Shown here piece after piece: positions 8,502 through 16,148 of a stretch of DNA of 16,773 nucleotides (position 1 is its first letter; each line of letters starts with the position of its first letter). Both the position numbers and the translations under genes were made by a program. The stretch comes from an uncultured Alphaproteobacteria bacterium (GTDB lineage: Bacteria > Pseudomonadota > Alphaproteobacteria > CAAHEQ01 > UBA3637), in contig CALXTZ010000020.1 of NCBI GenBank assembly GCA_944391545.1, positions 1-16,773 of the forward strand, read 5' to 3'. The notes below the pieces were generated by a model. The model ran no database searches. It saw nothing but the letters and a program-made list of their open reading frames with translations, and had not been told where the DNA came from.

Positions 8502-11500
8502 TTAAACTTCTTTTTGGTTCAATTCAACATCCAAACACAAGGACCGCATTTCTTTCACCAAAACGTTGAAAGATTCCGGAATTCCCGATTCGAAGTTGTC
8601 ATCGCCTCTCACCAATGTTTCATAGACTTTCGTCCGGCCCGACACGTCATCGGATTTCACCGTCAGCATTTCTTGCAAGGTGTATGCGGCACCGTATGCT
8701 TCCAACGCCCACACTTCCATTTCACCGAAACGCTGTCCGCCGAATTGAGCCTTACCGCCCAACGGTTGCTGCGTCACCAAGCTGTAAGCCCCAATAGAAC
8801 GGGCGTGAATCTTTTCGTCAACCAAGTGGTGCAGTTTTAACATGTACATGTAACCAATTGTCACTTTCCGATCAAACGGTTCGCCCGTTAAACCATCGTA
8901 CAATGTGACCTGACCGGACTTGTCCAAACCGGCTTTTTCAAACATACGGTTGATGTCGTCTTCATGCGCCCCGTCAAAAACCGGCGTCGCAATCGGCACA
9001 CCCGCCTTTAAGTTTTGTGCCAATTCCAAGACTTCTTTGTCCGTCATGTCCGCAATTTCTTTTTGATATGCGTCTTTTTCGTAAATATCATTCAACTTGT
9101 TGCGCAAATCAGCCATCGTTGCTTCATCTTTTTGGATAGCGTCGACAACTTTTCCGATTTGAACACCCAGTTCATGACAAGCATATCCCAAGTGTGTCTC
9201 CAAAACCTGTCCCACGTTCATCCGAGACGGCACCCCTAACGGATTCAACACGATATCCATCGGTGTCCCGTCTTCGGTGTACGGCATGTCTTCAATCGGC
9301 AAAATCCGAGAAACCACACCTTTGTTTCCGTGACGGCCGGCCATTTTATCACCCGGTTGCAATTTCCGTTTAACAGCAATAAAGACCTTAACCGTTTTCA
9401 ATACCCCTGGCAACATTTCATCGCCCCGTTGTGCTTTTTCAACACGGTTTTCAAACTTGGCTTGCAATGCCTTTTCAGCTTCTTCCAAAGTTGTCGTCAT
9501 TTGTTCGATTTGCTTCATAATCGCGTCGTCTTTGACAACAATCTTTTTGTAATGTCCGACGGACAACGCACTTAAAGCCTCTTCCGTAATCACGGTTCCT
9601 TCCGGCATGACATCGCTTTTGCCGCTGACTTGTCCCAAGACCAAGGATTTTACCCGATCCATAAAGCTGCCTTGCAAAATCTTGCGTTCATCGTCGCGGT
9701 CTTTTGCCAAACGATCGATTTCAGCCTGTTCAATCGACAAAGCCCGTTCGTCTTTATCCAAGCCGCGGCGTGTAAAGACACGCACATCGACAACCGTTCC
9801 CTGAATGCCCGGCGGCACGCGCAAAGACGTATCCCGGACATCGGCGGCTTTTTCACCGAAAATCGTCCGCAATAATTTTTCTTCCGGCGTCATGACGGTT
9901 TCGCCTTTCGGCGTTACTTTACCGACCAGAATGTCTCCGGCTTTCACTTCGGCGCCGATATACACAATCCCGGTTTCATCCAACTGTTTCAACGCTTCTT
10001 CGCCAACGTTCGGAATATCCCGAGAGATTTCTTCCGGCCCCAGCTTTGTATCACGCGCCATCACTTCGAATTCATCAATATGAATGGATGTAAAGACGTC
10101 ATCCCGCGCAATCCGTTCGGAAATCAGGATTGAGTCTTCGAAGTTGTATCCGTTCCACGGCATAAAAGCAACCAAAACGTTGCGACCCAAAGCCAATTCG
10201 CCCAAATCCGTTGACGGACCGTCCGCAATAATATCGCCTTTTGCCACAACATCGCCGACTTTAACCAGCGGCCGTTGAGACATGCATGTCCCGGTATTGG
10301 ACCGTTGGAATTTTTGCAAAGTATAAATGTCAACCGCAGACGTTGATGCATCGACATCACCTGTTGCTTTAATAACGATACGCATCGCATCCACTTGAGA
10401 AACAACACCCGCGCGCTTGGCCAAAATAGAGGCGCCGGAGTCTCTGGCAACCGGTGCTTCCATCCCGGTTCCGACCAGCGGAGCCGTATTTCTTAACAAA
10501 GGCACACCTTGTTTTTGCATGTTTGATCCCATCAAAGCCCGGTTCGCGTCATCGTTTTCCAAGAACGGAATCAACGCTGCCGCCACAGAAACCAATTGCT
10601 TCGGAGAAACATCCATAAAATCAACATCTTCCGGACGCGCTAAAACCACTTCGCCATCCCGACGGCTGGTCACCAATTCATCGACCAACTGACCGTCTTT
10701 AATTGTCACGTTTGCCTGCGCAATTGTGTGCCCGACTTCATCCATCGCCGTCATATAAACGACTTCATCCGTCAAGTGGCGATCCACAACACGACGGTAC
10801 GGTGTTTCAATAAAGCCGTACTTGTTAATGCGCGCATACGTTGCCAACGAGTTAATCAACCCGATGTTTTGACCTTCCGGCGTTTCAATCGGACAAATCC
10901 GTCCATAATGCGTCGGATGTACGTCACGCACTTCAAATCCGGCGCGTTCACGTGTCAAACCGCCCGGCCCCAACGCCGACAACCGACGTTTATGAGTCAC
11001 TTCGGACAAGGGGTTGTTTTGATCCATAAACTGGCTCAATTGGCTGGAGGCAAAGAATTCGCGCACTGCACTGGACAACGGTTTGGCATTAATCAAATCA
11101 TGCGGCATCACCGTGTCAATTTCAATCGAGCTCATCCGTTCGCGAATAGACCGTTCCATCCGCAACAAACCGATGCGGTATTGATTTTCCATCAATTCAC
11201 CGACCGAACGTACACGCCGGTTGCCGAGGTTATCAATATCATCTACCGTGCCGCGTCCGTCTTTTAAATCCAACAAAATTTTAACAATCGCCAAGATGTC
11301 TTCTTTGCGCAGCACGCGAACGGAATCCGGCACGTCTTTAAAGCCTAACCGGCCGTTCATTTTCACGCGACCGACCGCGGACAAATCGTATCTTTCCAAA
11401 CTGAAGAACATGGAACGGAACAAATTATCAGCCGTTTCAACCGTTGGCGGTTCACCCGGACGCATTACTTTGTAAATATCAATCAATGCTTCTTCCCGCG

Positions 11501-12668
11501 TCGTATTGCGATCCGCAACCAACGTGTTGCGCAAATACGGGCCGACATTGACGTAATCAATATATAATGTATCAAATGATTTGACTTTCAACCGATTGAA
11601 TGTTTCCAAAACATCCGCCGTGATTTCATCGCCGGCTTCAATAATGACTTCCCCGGTTGTCTCATCAATCATATCATTGGCAATAAAGCGTCCGATTAAG
11701 TCTTCATCATAAACCAAAATATTTTTCAAACCGTCTTTTTGCAGCTTTTTCGCTTTTGCCAAGACAATTTTTTCACCTGTTTTCATCAGGACTTCTTTTG
11801 TATCCGCATCAATCAGGTCATGCGTTAATTTCACGCCCTTGACTTTTTCCGGATCAAAGGCCAGTTTCCATCCTTTTTTGTCTTTCGTAAATGTGTTTTT
11901 CTGATAGAAAGCGGCCAAAATTTCTTCTTTGCTCATGCCGTAGACGTCAGCAAAATTCATCGGCTTGCCGGCTTTTTCGGCTTCCAGCCGTTTAGCGGCG
12001 GTTTCATCGCTGTCCAAAGCATACAAAAGGGTTGTAATCGGGAGTTTGCGCCGTCTGTCGATCCGCACATAAACCATATCTTTGGCGTCAAATTCAAAGT
12101 CTAACCAAGACCCGCGGTAAGGAATAATCCGCGCCGAGAACAAATATCTGCCGGACGTGTTTTTCCCTTCGTCATGATCGAAGAAAACACCCGGAGACCG
12201 ATGCATTTGAGACACAACCACACGTTCTGTTCCGTTGACGATAAACGTCCCGGTTGCCGTCATCATCGGCAGGTCGCCCATGTAAACATCTTGTTCCTTG
12301 ATGTCACGAATAGACCGAGCGCCGGTTTCATCGTCCACATCCCACACGACCAAACGCAGCGTGGCACGAACGGGAGCCGCATAGGTTAACCCGCGTTTAA
12401 TACATTCATCCACATCGTACTTCGGCTGGTCTAATTCGTACTTAACGAATTCCAAATCCCCGCGACCTGCAAAGTCATGAATCGGGAAAACAGACTTGAA
12501 CACTTCCTGTAAGCCTGTATCGGTTCTTTCTTTTGCCGGGACGTTGGTTTGTAAAAATTGAGCATAAGAACTCTTTTGCACTTCGATAAGATTAGGCATC
12601 GGAGCAATCGCCGGAATTCTTCCAAAACTTTTTCTGATACGTTTGCGATCCATGAAGGATTGAGACAT
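8502..12668 (-). CDS. rpoB: DNA-directed RNA polymerase subunit beta
   Basis: The product is 1388 residues; alphaproteobacterial beta is slightly longer than the 1342 of E. coli. It forms the catalytic cleft with beta' and is the target of rifamycins. The rifampicin pocket (about residues 541-571) contains SSQLSQFMDQNNPLSE and THKRRLSALGPGG. The residues equivalent to E. coli D516, H526 and S531 are the wild-type D549, H559 and S564, so no classic resistance change is present. Other conserved stretches are GRICPIETPEGQNIG, GYNFEDSILISERI and KMAGRHGNKGVVS. The start ATG is preceded by AAGGA. It follows rplL by 140 bases and is followed by rpoC. Confidence 0.99.
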   Translation of the reverse strand: MSQSFMDRKRIRKSFGRIPAIAPMPNLIEVQKSSYAQFLQTNVPAKERTDTGLQEVFKSVFPIHDFAGRGDLEFVKYELDQPKYDVDECIKRGLTYAAPVRATLRLVVWDVDDETGARSIRDIKEQDVYMGDLPMMTATGTFIVNGTERVVVSQMHRSPGVFFDHDEGKNTSGRYLFSARIIPYRGSWLDFEFDAKDMVYVRIDRRRKLPITTLLYALDSDETAAKRLEAEKAGKPMNFADVYGMSKEEILAAFYQKNTFTKDKKGWKLAFDPEKVKGVKLTHDLIDADTKEVLMKTGEKIVLAKAKKLQKDGLKNILVYDEDLIGRFIANDMIDETTGEVIIEAGDEITADVLETFNRLKVKSFDTLYIDYVNVGPYLRNTLVADRNTTREEALIDIYKVMRPGEPPTVETADNLFRSMFFSLERYDLSAVGRVKMNGRLGFKDVPDSVRVLRKEDILAIVKILLDLKDGRGTVDDIDNLGNRRVRSVGELMENQYRIGLLRMERSIRERMSSIEIDTVMPHDLINAKPLSSAVREFFASSQLSQFMDQNNPLSEVTHKRRLSALGPGGLTRERAGFEVRDVHPTHYGRICPIETPEGQNIGLINSLATYARINKYGFIETPYRRVVDRHLTDEVVYMTAMDEVGHTIAQANVTIKDGQLVDELVTSRRDGEVVLARPEDVDFMDVSPKQLVSVAAALIPFLENDDANRALMGSNMQKQGVPLLRNTAPLVGTGMEAPVARDSGASILAKRAGVVSQVDAMRIVIKATGDVDASTSAVDIYTLQKFQRSNTGTCMSQRPLVKVGDVVAKGDIIADGPSTDLGELALGRNVLVAFMPWNGYNFEDSILISERIARDDVFTSIHIDEFEVMARDTKLGPEEISRDIPNVGEEALKQLDETGIVYIGAEVKAGDILVGKVTPKGETVMTPEEKLLRTIFGEKAADVRDTSLRVPPGIQGTVVDVRVFTRRGLDKDERALSIEQAEIDRLAKDRDDERKILQGSFMDRVKSLVLGQVSGKSDVMPEGTVITEEALSALSVGHYKKIVVKDDAIMKQIEQMTTTLEEAEKALQAKFENRVEKAQRGDEMLPGVLKTVKVFIAVKRKLQPGDKMAGRHGNKGVVSRILPIEDMPYTEDGTPMDIVLNPLGVPSRMNVGQVLETHLGYACHELGVQIGKVVDAIQKDEATMADLRNKLNDIYEKDAYQKEIADMTDKEVLELAQNLKAGVPIATPVFDGAHEDDINRMFEKAGLDKSGQVTLYDGLTGEPFDRKVTIGYMYMLKLHHLVDEKIHARSIGAYSLVTQQPLGGKAQFGGQRFGEMEVWALEAYGAAYTLQEMLTVKSDDVSGRTKVYETLVRGDDNFESGIPESFNVLVKEMRSLCLDVELNQKEV

Positions 12669-12808
12669 GTGCGTTTTCCTTAACTTATTGTATCACCGTC
12701 AAAGGGACGGAAACCTAATTCAACTTTAAACCGCTTAAGGTCGAGATGCTAAAGGCGTGAATCAAAACCCTTAACACTCGACCCGAAACCCTGCGTTTTC
12801 ACAGAAGG
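12669..12808 (-). promoter_or_regulatory. rplL-rpoB spacer with three hairpins (possible attenuator or processing region)
   Basis: This 140-base gap is much longer than most gaps in the operon. On the minus strand a bulged hairpin (AACC..CTG with CAG-GGTT; 12787-12810) starts at the rplL stop. Then GGTCGAG pairs with CTCGACC across a 31-base loop (12739-12745 with 12777-12783), and then CCGTC-CCTTT-GACGG (12696-12710) lies before the rpoB ribosome binding site. In E. coli this same spacer holds a partial terminator and an RNase III site. Here no hairpin has a clear U-tract, so the role is inferred from position only. Confidence 0.4.
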
Positions 12809-13180
12809 TTATTTTAATTCAACCTTTGCGCCAGCTTCTTCAAATTTCTTTTTCATTTCTTCGGCTTCAGCTTTGGCAACGCCTTCTTTCACTGTTTGCG
12901 GAGCCCCTTCAACCAAGTCTTTGGCTTCTTTCAAGCCCAAGCCCGTGATGGTACGAACTTCTTTAATCACAGCGATTTTGTTGGAACCGGCATCCGCCAA
13001 GACAACATTGAATTCCGTCTTTTCTTCAGCCGCAGCACCACCGGCAGCACCCGCAGCCGCAACAGCGACCGGAGCAGCAGCAGAGACGCCCCATTTTTCT
13101 TCCAACATTTTTGCAAGTTCAGCTGCTTCCAAAACAGTCAAAGCAGACAATTCGTCGATAATTTTATTTAAATCAGCCAT
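12809..13180 (-). CDS. rplL: 50S ribosomal protein L7/L12
   Basis: The product is 123 residues, normal for the family. L7/L12 dimers bind the C-terminal helix of L10 to form the flexible stalk that recruits and stimulates translation GTPases. The N-terminal dimerisation helices (MADLNKIIDELSALTVLEAA) are followed by an Ala/Gly/Val-rich hinge at about residues 35-52, then the globular C-terminal domain with FNVVLADAGSNKIAVIKEVR and ITGLGLKEAKDLVEGAP, the factor-binding surface. AAGGA lies before the ATG. It follows rplJ by 55 bases, with a small GTGCT-GAAAA-AGCAC hairpin in the gap (13206-13220). Confidence 0.98.
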   Translation of the reverse strand: MADLNKIIDELSALTVLEAAELAKMLEEKWGVSAAAPVAVAAAGAAGGAAAEEKTEFNVVLADAGSNKIAVIKEVRTITGLGLKEAKDLVEGAPQTVKEGVAKAEAEEMKKKFEEAGAKVELK

Positions 13181-13235
13181 TTTAATTTCCTTTTTCTTTT
13201 CATATGTGCTTTTTCAGCACGTTAATTGATAAAAC

Positions 13236-13721
13236 TTAAGCAGCTTGTTCTTTTTCCGAATAAGCTTTTGCCAACCGAGCCAATTGACCTGCAGGCGCTT
13301 GCAACAAACCGACCAACTTGCCGCGCAGTTCGTCCAAAGACGGCAGACTGGCCAAATCTTTGATGGTATTGACATCAACTTTTTTGCCATTCATAATACC
13401 GCCGACAACTTCGAGCCTGTCGTTCGTTTTTGCCATTTTCACATCCGCACGCGACTCCGCAATCGCATCTTTCTAATATGCCAATGCTGTCGGACCAACC
13501 AACAAATCGGCCAATTCTTCACACGGTGTTCCTGCAAGAGCAAGTTTCGCCAAACGGTTTTTCGCAACACGGTAACCGGCACCGTCTTTCCGGACGTTGT
13601 TTCTTAATTCCGTCACTTCTGCCACTGTCAAGCCTTTGTTCAAGACGACAACGACTAAATTCGCAGAATCAAAAACGCCTTTCAATTCAGTGATCAGTTC
13701 TTGTTTTTCTTCACGTTTCAC
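13236..13721 (-). CDS. rplJ: 50S ribosomal protein L10, interrupted by an in-frame TAG codon
   Basis: L10 anchors the L7/L12 stalk to 23S rRNA and L11, and represses its own operon. The whole span is one reading frame of 161 codons plus TAA, a normal L10 length, but codon 83 is TAG (13473-13475). Residues 1-82 are a typical N-terminal domain, with LTVAEVTELRNNVRKDGAG, RVAKNRLAKLAL and LLVGPTALAY. After the TAG the frame continues KDAIAESRADVKMAKTNDR and ends with LASLPSLDELRGKLVGLLQA and the L12-binding helix. In relatives GPTALAY is usually followed by Ser, so TCG to TAG would explain it. The start is GTG, with GGAG about seven bases upstream. A product ending at residue 82 would not bind L7/L12. 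Readthrough, reinitiation at the GTG at 13442, suppression or a sequence error are possible. Confidence 0.93.
13473..13475 (-). other. rplJ: In-frame amber codon within rplJ
   Basis: On the minus strand the sequence TTGGCATATTAGAAAGATGC reads L A Y stop K D. Both flanks match L10 in the same frame, so this is a single-codon event rather than a frameshift. The position is usually serine in the family. Confidence 0.95.
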
Positions 13722-13783
13722 TTTTTACTCCGCTTTTTGTTAAGAACTTAAGTTAAACTTAATATTCTTGGTTTCTACACAGA

Positions 13784-13853
13784 TTTTAAAGTTTCCTTTA
13801 AAACCCAACTTCACCTGCCCAGAAACCCGAATCTTTTATTCCAAAAGGAATAA
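13784..13853 (-). other. Extra hairpins between the L10 leader and rplJ
   Basis: Two perfect stems occur on the minus strand. TTATTCC-TTTT-GGAATAA (13836-13853) is followed by AAAAG, and TTTTAAAG-GAAA-CTTTAAAA (13784-13803) has a GNRA-type GAAA tetraloop. A palindrome TTAAGTT/AACTTAA lies closer to the start codon (13748-13762). Together they fill the 140 bases between the L10 leader and the GTG. They may take part in alternative folding that controls rplJ translation. Confidence 0.45.
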
Positions 13854-13860
13854 CTGATTT

Positions 13861-13941
13861 GAACTCTGTCTATGTAGGCGGGATGCTTCCCTTTAATTTA
13901 ACCCCGTGGCTAAAACCGACAGTCTTGGACAGGAATCTCTT
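13861..13941 (-). promoter_or_regulatory. L10 leader (ribosomal protein autoregulatory RNA)
   Basis: On the minus strand the segment begins TTCCTGTCCAAGACTGTCGG and ends CCGCCTACATAGACAGAG. This arrangement, with CCTGTC near one end pairing with GACAG at the other and CCGCCTACATAGACAG before the coding region, is what I recall of the L10 leader upstream of alphaproteobacterial rplJ. In this element L10 bound to L7/L12 binds an internal-loop or kink-turn structure and represses rplJ-rplL translation. It sits in the 228-base gap between rplA and rplJ. Note that a truncated L10 would also lose this control. Confidence 0.75.
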
Positions 13942-13949
13942 TTAAAGCC

Positions 13950-14642
13950 TTATGATAAGCTTGACAAAACAAGCTTAACGCCCGGGCCTTGCGTCGAAGA
14001 AATCGAAACTTTCTTCAAATAAACGCCTTTGACACCCGTCGGCTTGGCTTTGTTAATCGCATCGACGAAAGCAAGAACATTTTCTTTGATCTTGTTTGCA
14101 TCGAAGCTGGCTTTACCGACACCGGCATGCACAATTCCTTGTGCATCGGCGCGGAATTGAACCTGACCGCCTTTAACGGCTTTAACGGCACCTGCAACAT
14201 CCATTGTTACGGTTCCCAATTTCGGGTTCGGCATCATGCCTTTTGGTCCCAAAACCTTACCCAAACGGCCGACAACACCCATCATATCCGGTGTTGCGAT
14301 CACACGGTCAAAATCAATTTTGCCGCCTAAAACTTCATTCATCAAATCTTCATCACCGACCAAGTCAGCACCGGCTTTCTTCGCTTCTTCTGCTTTCGGG
14401 CCTTTGGCAAACACAGCCACACGGAATGTTTTGCCTGTTCCGTTGGGCAAAGAAACGGCGCCACGAACGATTTGATCCGATTGACGAACATCCACATTCA
14501 AATTCATCGCAATGTCAATGGTTTCATCAAATTTTGCTTTGGCATTGTCTTTGATGATTTTAATCGCTTCATCCAAGTCATATGATTTGGCAGAATCGAA
14601 ACCAGCATAAGTTGCTTTTAATCTTTTACCTAATTTAGCCAT
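13950..14642 (-). CDS. rplA: 50S ribosomal protein L1
   Basis: The product is 230 residues, the usual length. L1 binds 23S rRNA at the mobile L1 stalk near the E site and represses the rplK-rplA operon by binding its mRNA. Recognisable motifs are the N-terminal KRLKATYAGFDSAKSYDLDE, then VDVRQSDQIVRGAVSLPNGT, KVLGPKGMMPNPKLGTVT in the RNA-binding face, and GKASFDANKIKENVLAF near the end. The ATG lies only four bases after the rplK stop, so the two are translationally coupled. A candidate L1 binding site is present in the rplK leader (15116-15148). Confidence 0.98.
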   Translation of the reverse strand: MAKLGKRLKATYAGFDSAKSYDLDEAIKIIKDNAKAKFDETIDIAMNLNVDVRQSDQIVRGAVSLPNGTGKTFRVAVFAKGPKAEEAKKAGADLVGDEDLMNEVLGGKIDFDRVIATPDMMGVVGRLGKVLGPKGMMPNPKLGTVTMDVAGAVKAVKGGQVQFRADAQGIVHAGVGKASFDANKIKENVLAFVDAINKAKPTGVKGVYLKKVSISSTQGPGVKLVLSSLS

Positions 14643-14646
14643 TTTC

Positions 14647-15078
14647 TTATCCTTCTACCACATCAATACCCATGGAACGAGCCGATCCGATAATCATTTG
14701 AGAAGCGGCATCCACGTCATGCGCATTCAAATCAGCCATTTTTTGTTCAGCAATTTGACGCACTTGAGCCATCGTAATTTTACCCACTTTGGTTTTGCCC
14801 GGTTCTTTGGACGCACTTGTCAAACCGGCCGCTTTCTTAATGAAATAAGTCACCGGCGGGGTTTTTGTAATAAAATCAAAAGTCCGGTCTGCATATGCCG
14901 TAATCACAACAGGAATCGGCATCCCCGGTTCCATGCTTTGTGTTTTCGCGTTAAATGCTTTACAGAATTCCATAATGTTCAACCCGCGTTGACCCAAAGC
15001 AGGACCGACGGGAGGAGACGGATTGGCTTTGCCGGCAGGAATCTGCAGCTTAATATATCCGATAATTTTTTTTGCCAT
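14647..15078 (-). CDS. rplK: 50S ribosomal protein L11
   Basis: The product is 143 residues, the usual length. L11 binds the GTPase-associated region of 23S rRNA at the base of the L7/L12 stalk and takes part in factor binding and, in many bacteria, the stringent response. The N-terminal domain shows the proline-rich NPSPPVGPALGQRGLNIMEF motif (target region of thiopeptides in related proteins). The C-terminal RNA-binding domain shows TPPVTYFIKKAAG and GSARSMGIDV. GAGG lies about six bases before the ATG. A 102-base gap with a regulatory-looking hairpin separates it from nusG, while rplA follows after only four bases. Confidence 0.98.
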   Translation of the reverse strand: MAKKIIGYIKLQIPAGKANPSPPVGPALGQRGLNIMEFCKAFNAKTQSMEPGMPIPVVITAYADRTFDFITKTPPVTYFIKKAAGLTSASKEPGKTKVGKITMAQVRQIAEQKMADLNAHDVDAASQMIIGSARSMGIDVVEG

Positions 15079-15115
15079 TTATAACCTCTATTTTCATAAG
15101 TCCTTTTTTGAAGTT

Positions 15116-15148
15116 TCGTGGTAATCAAGGATGGCCCCTTTTCCACGA
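15116..15148 (-). promoter_or_regulatory. Candidate L1-binding hairpin in the rplK leader (23S rRNA mimic)
   Basis: On the minus strand TCGTGG (15143-15148) pairs with CCACGA (15116-15121), and inside it AAGG pairs with CCTT, leaving an asymmetric internal loop (AA opposite GATTA). The 3' side GCCATCCTTGATTACCAC closely resembles the L1-binding strand of bacterial 23S rRNA, which I recall as GCCGxCCUUGAAAUACCAC. The 5' side GTGGAAAAGG parallels rRNA GGUGGGAGG. In E. coli L1 represses this operon by binding a similar structure ahead of rplK. The rRNA comparison is from memory. Confidence 0.55.
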
Positions 15149-15180
15149 CACAAAAAGACCGGACTTTTTAAGCCTTTTTG

Positions 15181-15708
15181 TTATACTTTTTCGACTTGGG
15201 TAAACTCCAATTCCACAGGAGTTGACCGACCGAAAATCGAAACCAAAACTTTTAACCGGGAATGTTCCGTATCCACTTCTTCCACCACACCGACGAAAGA
15301 AGCAAACGGCCCGTCATTCACACGAACTTGTTCGCCGACTTCATAAGAAACGGAAGCGCGCGGCTTTTCAATTCCCTGTTGTACCTGAGTCATCACGCGT
15401 TGCGCTTCGGCATTTGACATCGCAACCGGCTTTTTACCGCCCAGGAACCCCGTGACTTTCGGTGTATTTTTAATCATATGCCACGTGTCATCGTTCATTT
15501 CCATTTGAACCAAAACATAGCTCGGGAAAAATTTGCGTTCTACCTGAACCTTTTTTCCCTTTTGAATATCGACAACAGCCTCGGTCGGCACCAAAACATC
15601 CGCAATTTTGTCCGTCCAACCTTTTTTTTCAGCTTGTTCTTTAATCGACTCGGCGACTTTCTTTTCAAACCCAGAATAAACGTGTAAAACGTACCACTTC
15701 AGTGCCAT
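15181..15708 (-). CDS. nusG: Transcription termination/antitermination protein NusG
   Basis: The product is 175 residues, the usual size. NusG binds RNA polymerase at the beta' clamp, suppresses pausing, and links polymerase to Rho or to the ribosome through S10. The NGN domain covers about residues 1-115 (KWYVLHVYSGFEKKVAESI; VQVERKFFPSYVLVQMEMND; TPKVTGFLGGKKPV). The KOW domain covers about 123-175 (VGEQVRVNDGPFASFVGVVE; SIFGRSTPVELEF). The ATG lies five bases after the secE stop, with its GGAG inside the end of secE, so the pair is translationally coupled. Confidence 0.98.
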   Translation of the reverse strand: MALKWYVLHVYSGFEKKVAESIKEQAEKKGWTDKIADVLVPTEAVVDIQKGKKVQVERKFFPSYVLVQMEMNDDTWHMIKNTPKVTGFLGGKKPVAMSNAEAQRVMTQVQQGIEKPRASVSYEVGEQVRVNDGPFASFVGVVEEVDTEHSRLKVLVSIFGRSTPVELEFTQVEKV

Positions 15709-15713
15709 TGTCT

Positions 15714-15908
15714 TTAAGCTCCAATCCCTAAAATCGTTTTAATAATACCGGCAGATACACGATCAGCCACAAAGAAATACACAGCCAAAATCAAACACAT
15801 CGCCATCACGACGATCGTTGCCTGAGTCGCTTCACGACGGCTGGGCCATGTAATTTTCGCAATTTCCTGCTTAACTTGTCTTAAAAATGCTGCCGGAGAT
15901 GTTTTCAT
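15714..15908 (-). CDS. secE: Preprotein translocase subunit SecE
   Basis: The product is 64 residues, the short single-helix form common outside enterobacteria. SecE clamps SecY in the SecYEG channel of the inner membrane. The amphipathic N-terminal helix contains FLRQVKQEIAKITWPSRREA, the conserved SecE signature. One transmembrane segment follows (ATIVVMAMCLILAVYFFVA, about residues 30-48), then a short tail. The ribosome binding site is AAGGA about eleven bases before the ATG, a rather long spacing. The gene lies 39 bases after the CCA of tRNA-Trp and five bases before nusG. Confidence 0.96.
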   Translation of the reverse strand: MKTSPAAFLRQVKQEIAKITWPSRREATQATIVVMAMCLILAVYFFVADRVSAGIIKTILGIGA

Positions 15909-15950
15909 TTTAAAACTTTTCCTTATCCCAATTTCTCGCCCTTCAGGTGG

Positions 15951-16023
15951 CAGGGGTGACAGGAATCGAACCCGTAGCCCCCGGTTTTGGAGACCGGTGC
16001 TCTACCAATTGAGCTACACCCCT
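15951..16023 (-). tRNA. tRNA-Trp (anticodon CCA)
   Basis: The minus strand folds as a standard cloverleaf: acceptor stem AGGGGTG/CACCCCT, D arm AGCTCAATTGGTAGAGC, anticodon stem CCGGT/ACCGG around loop CTCCAAA (anticodon CCA), and T arm GGGTTCGATTCCT. The discriminator is G and CCA is encoded at 15948-15950. The CCA anticodon reads UGG only, so it gives no sign of UGA or UAG reassignment. It is the first gene of the secE-nusG-ribosomal operon, as in many Alphaproteobacteria. Confidence 0.97.
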
Positions 16024-16075
16024 AAAAAGGCACACCTTCACCGAATCCTTCTCATAAAAAGGATCAGGTTGCGAA

Positions 16076-16104
16076 ATAGTATCTGTTTTCATTTCAAAAA
16101 TCAA
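16076..16104 (-). promoter_or_regulatory. Promoter of the tRNA-Trp/secE/nusG/ribosomal operon
   Basis: On the minus strand: -35 TTGATT (16099-16104), a 17-base spacer, and -10 TACTAT (16076-16081). Upstream of the -35 is an A-rich stretch (AAAAAAGTTTAAAAAAAGG) that resembles an UP element for the alpha subunit. A six-base-pair hairpin (ATCCTT/AAGGAT) lies in the leader before the tRNA. Confidence 0.6.
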
Positions 16105-16148
16105 GCCTTTTTTTAAACTTTTTTAACTTTTATCAGGGGTGTGGCCGT

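Noticed and set aside
13236..13442. Separate short gene for the C-terminal half of L10
   Set aside because: Its GTG has no well-spaced Shine-Dalgarno sequence (GGAG lies 12 bases away), and the frame upstream to the TAG still matches L10, so it is treated as part of rplJ.
13236..13721. Whole-genome reassignment of UAG as a sense codon
   Set aside because: Only one in-frame TAG is seen, and none in the 2783 codons of rpoB and rpoC or in the other conserved genes. A local event fits better, although the question stays open for the genome as a whole.
15152..15169. Hairpin AAAAAG/CTTTTT after nusG as an internal terminator
   Set aside because: The stem is A/T-only except one pair and the downstream sequence is not U-rich, so it would be very weak; the operon evidently continues.
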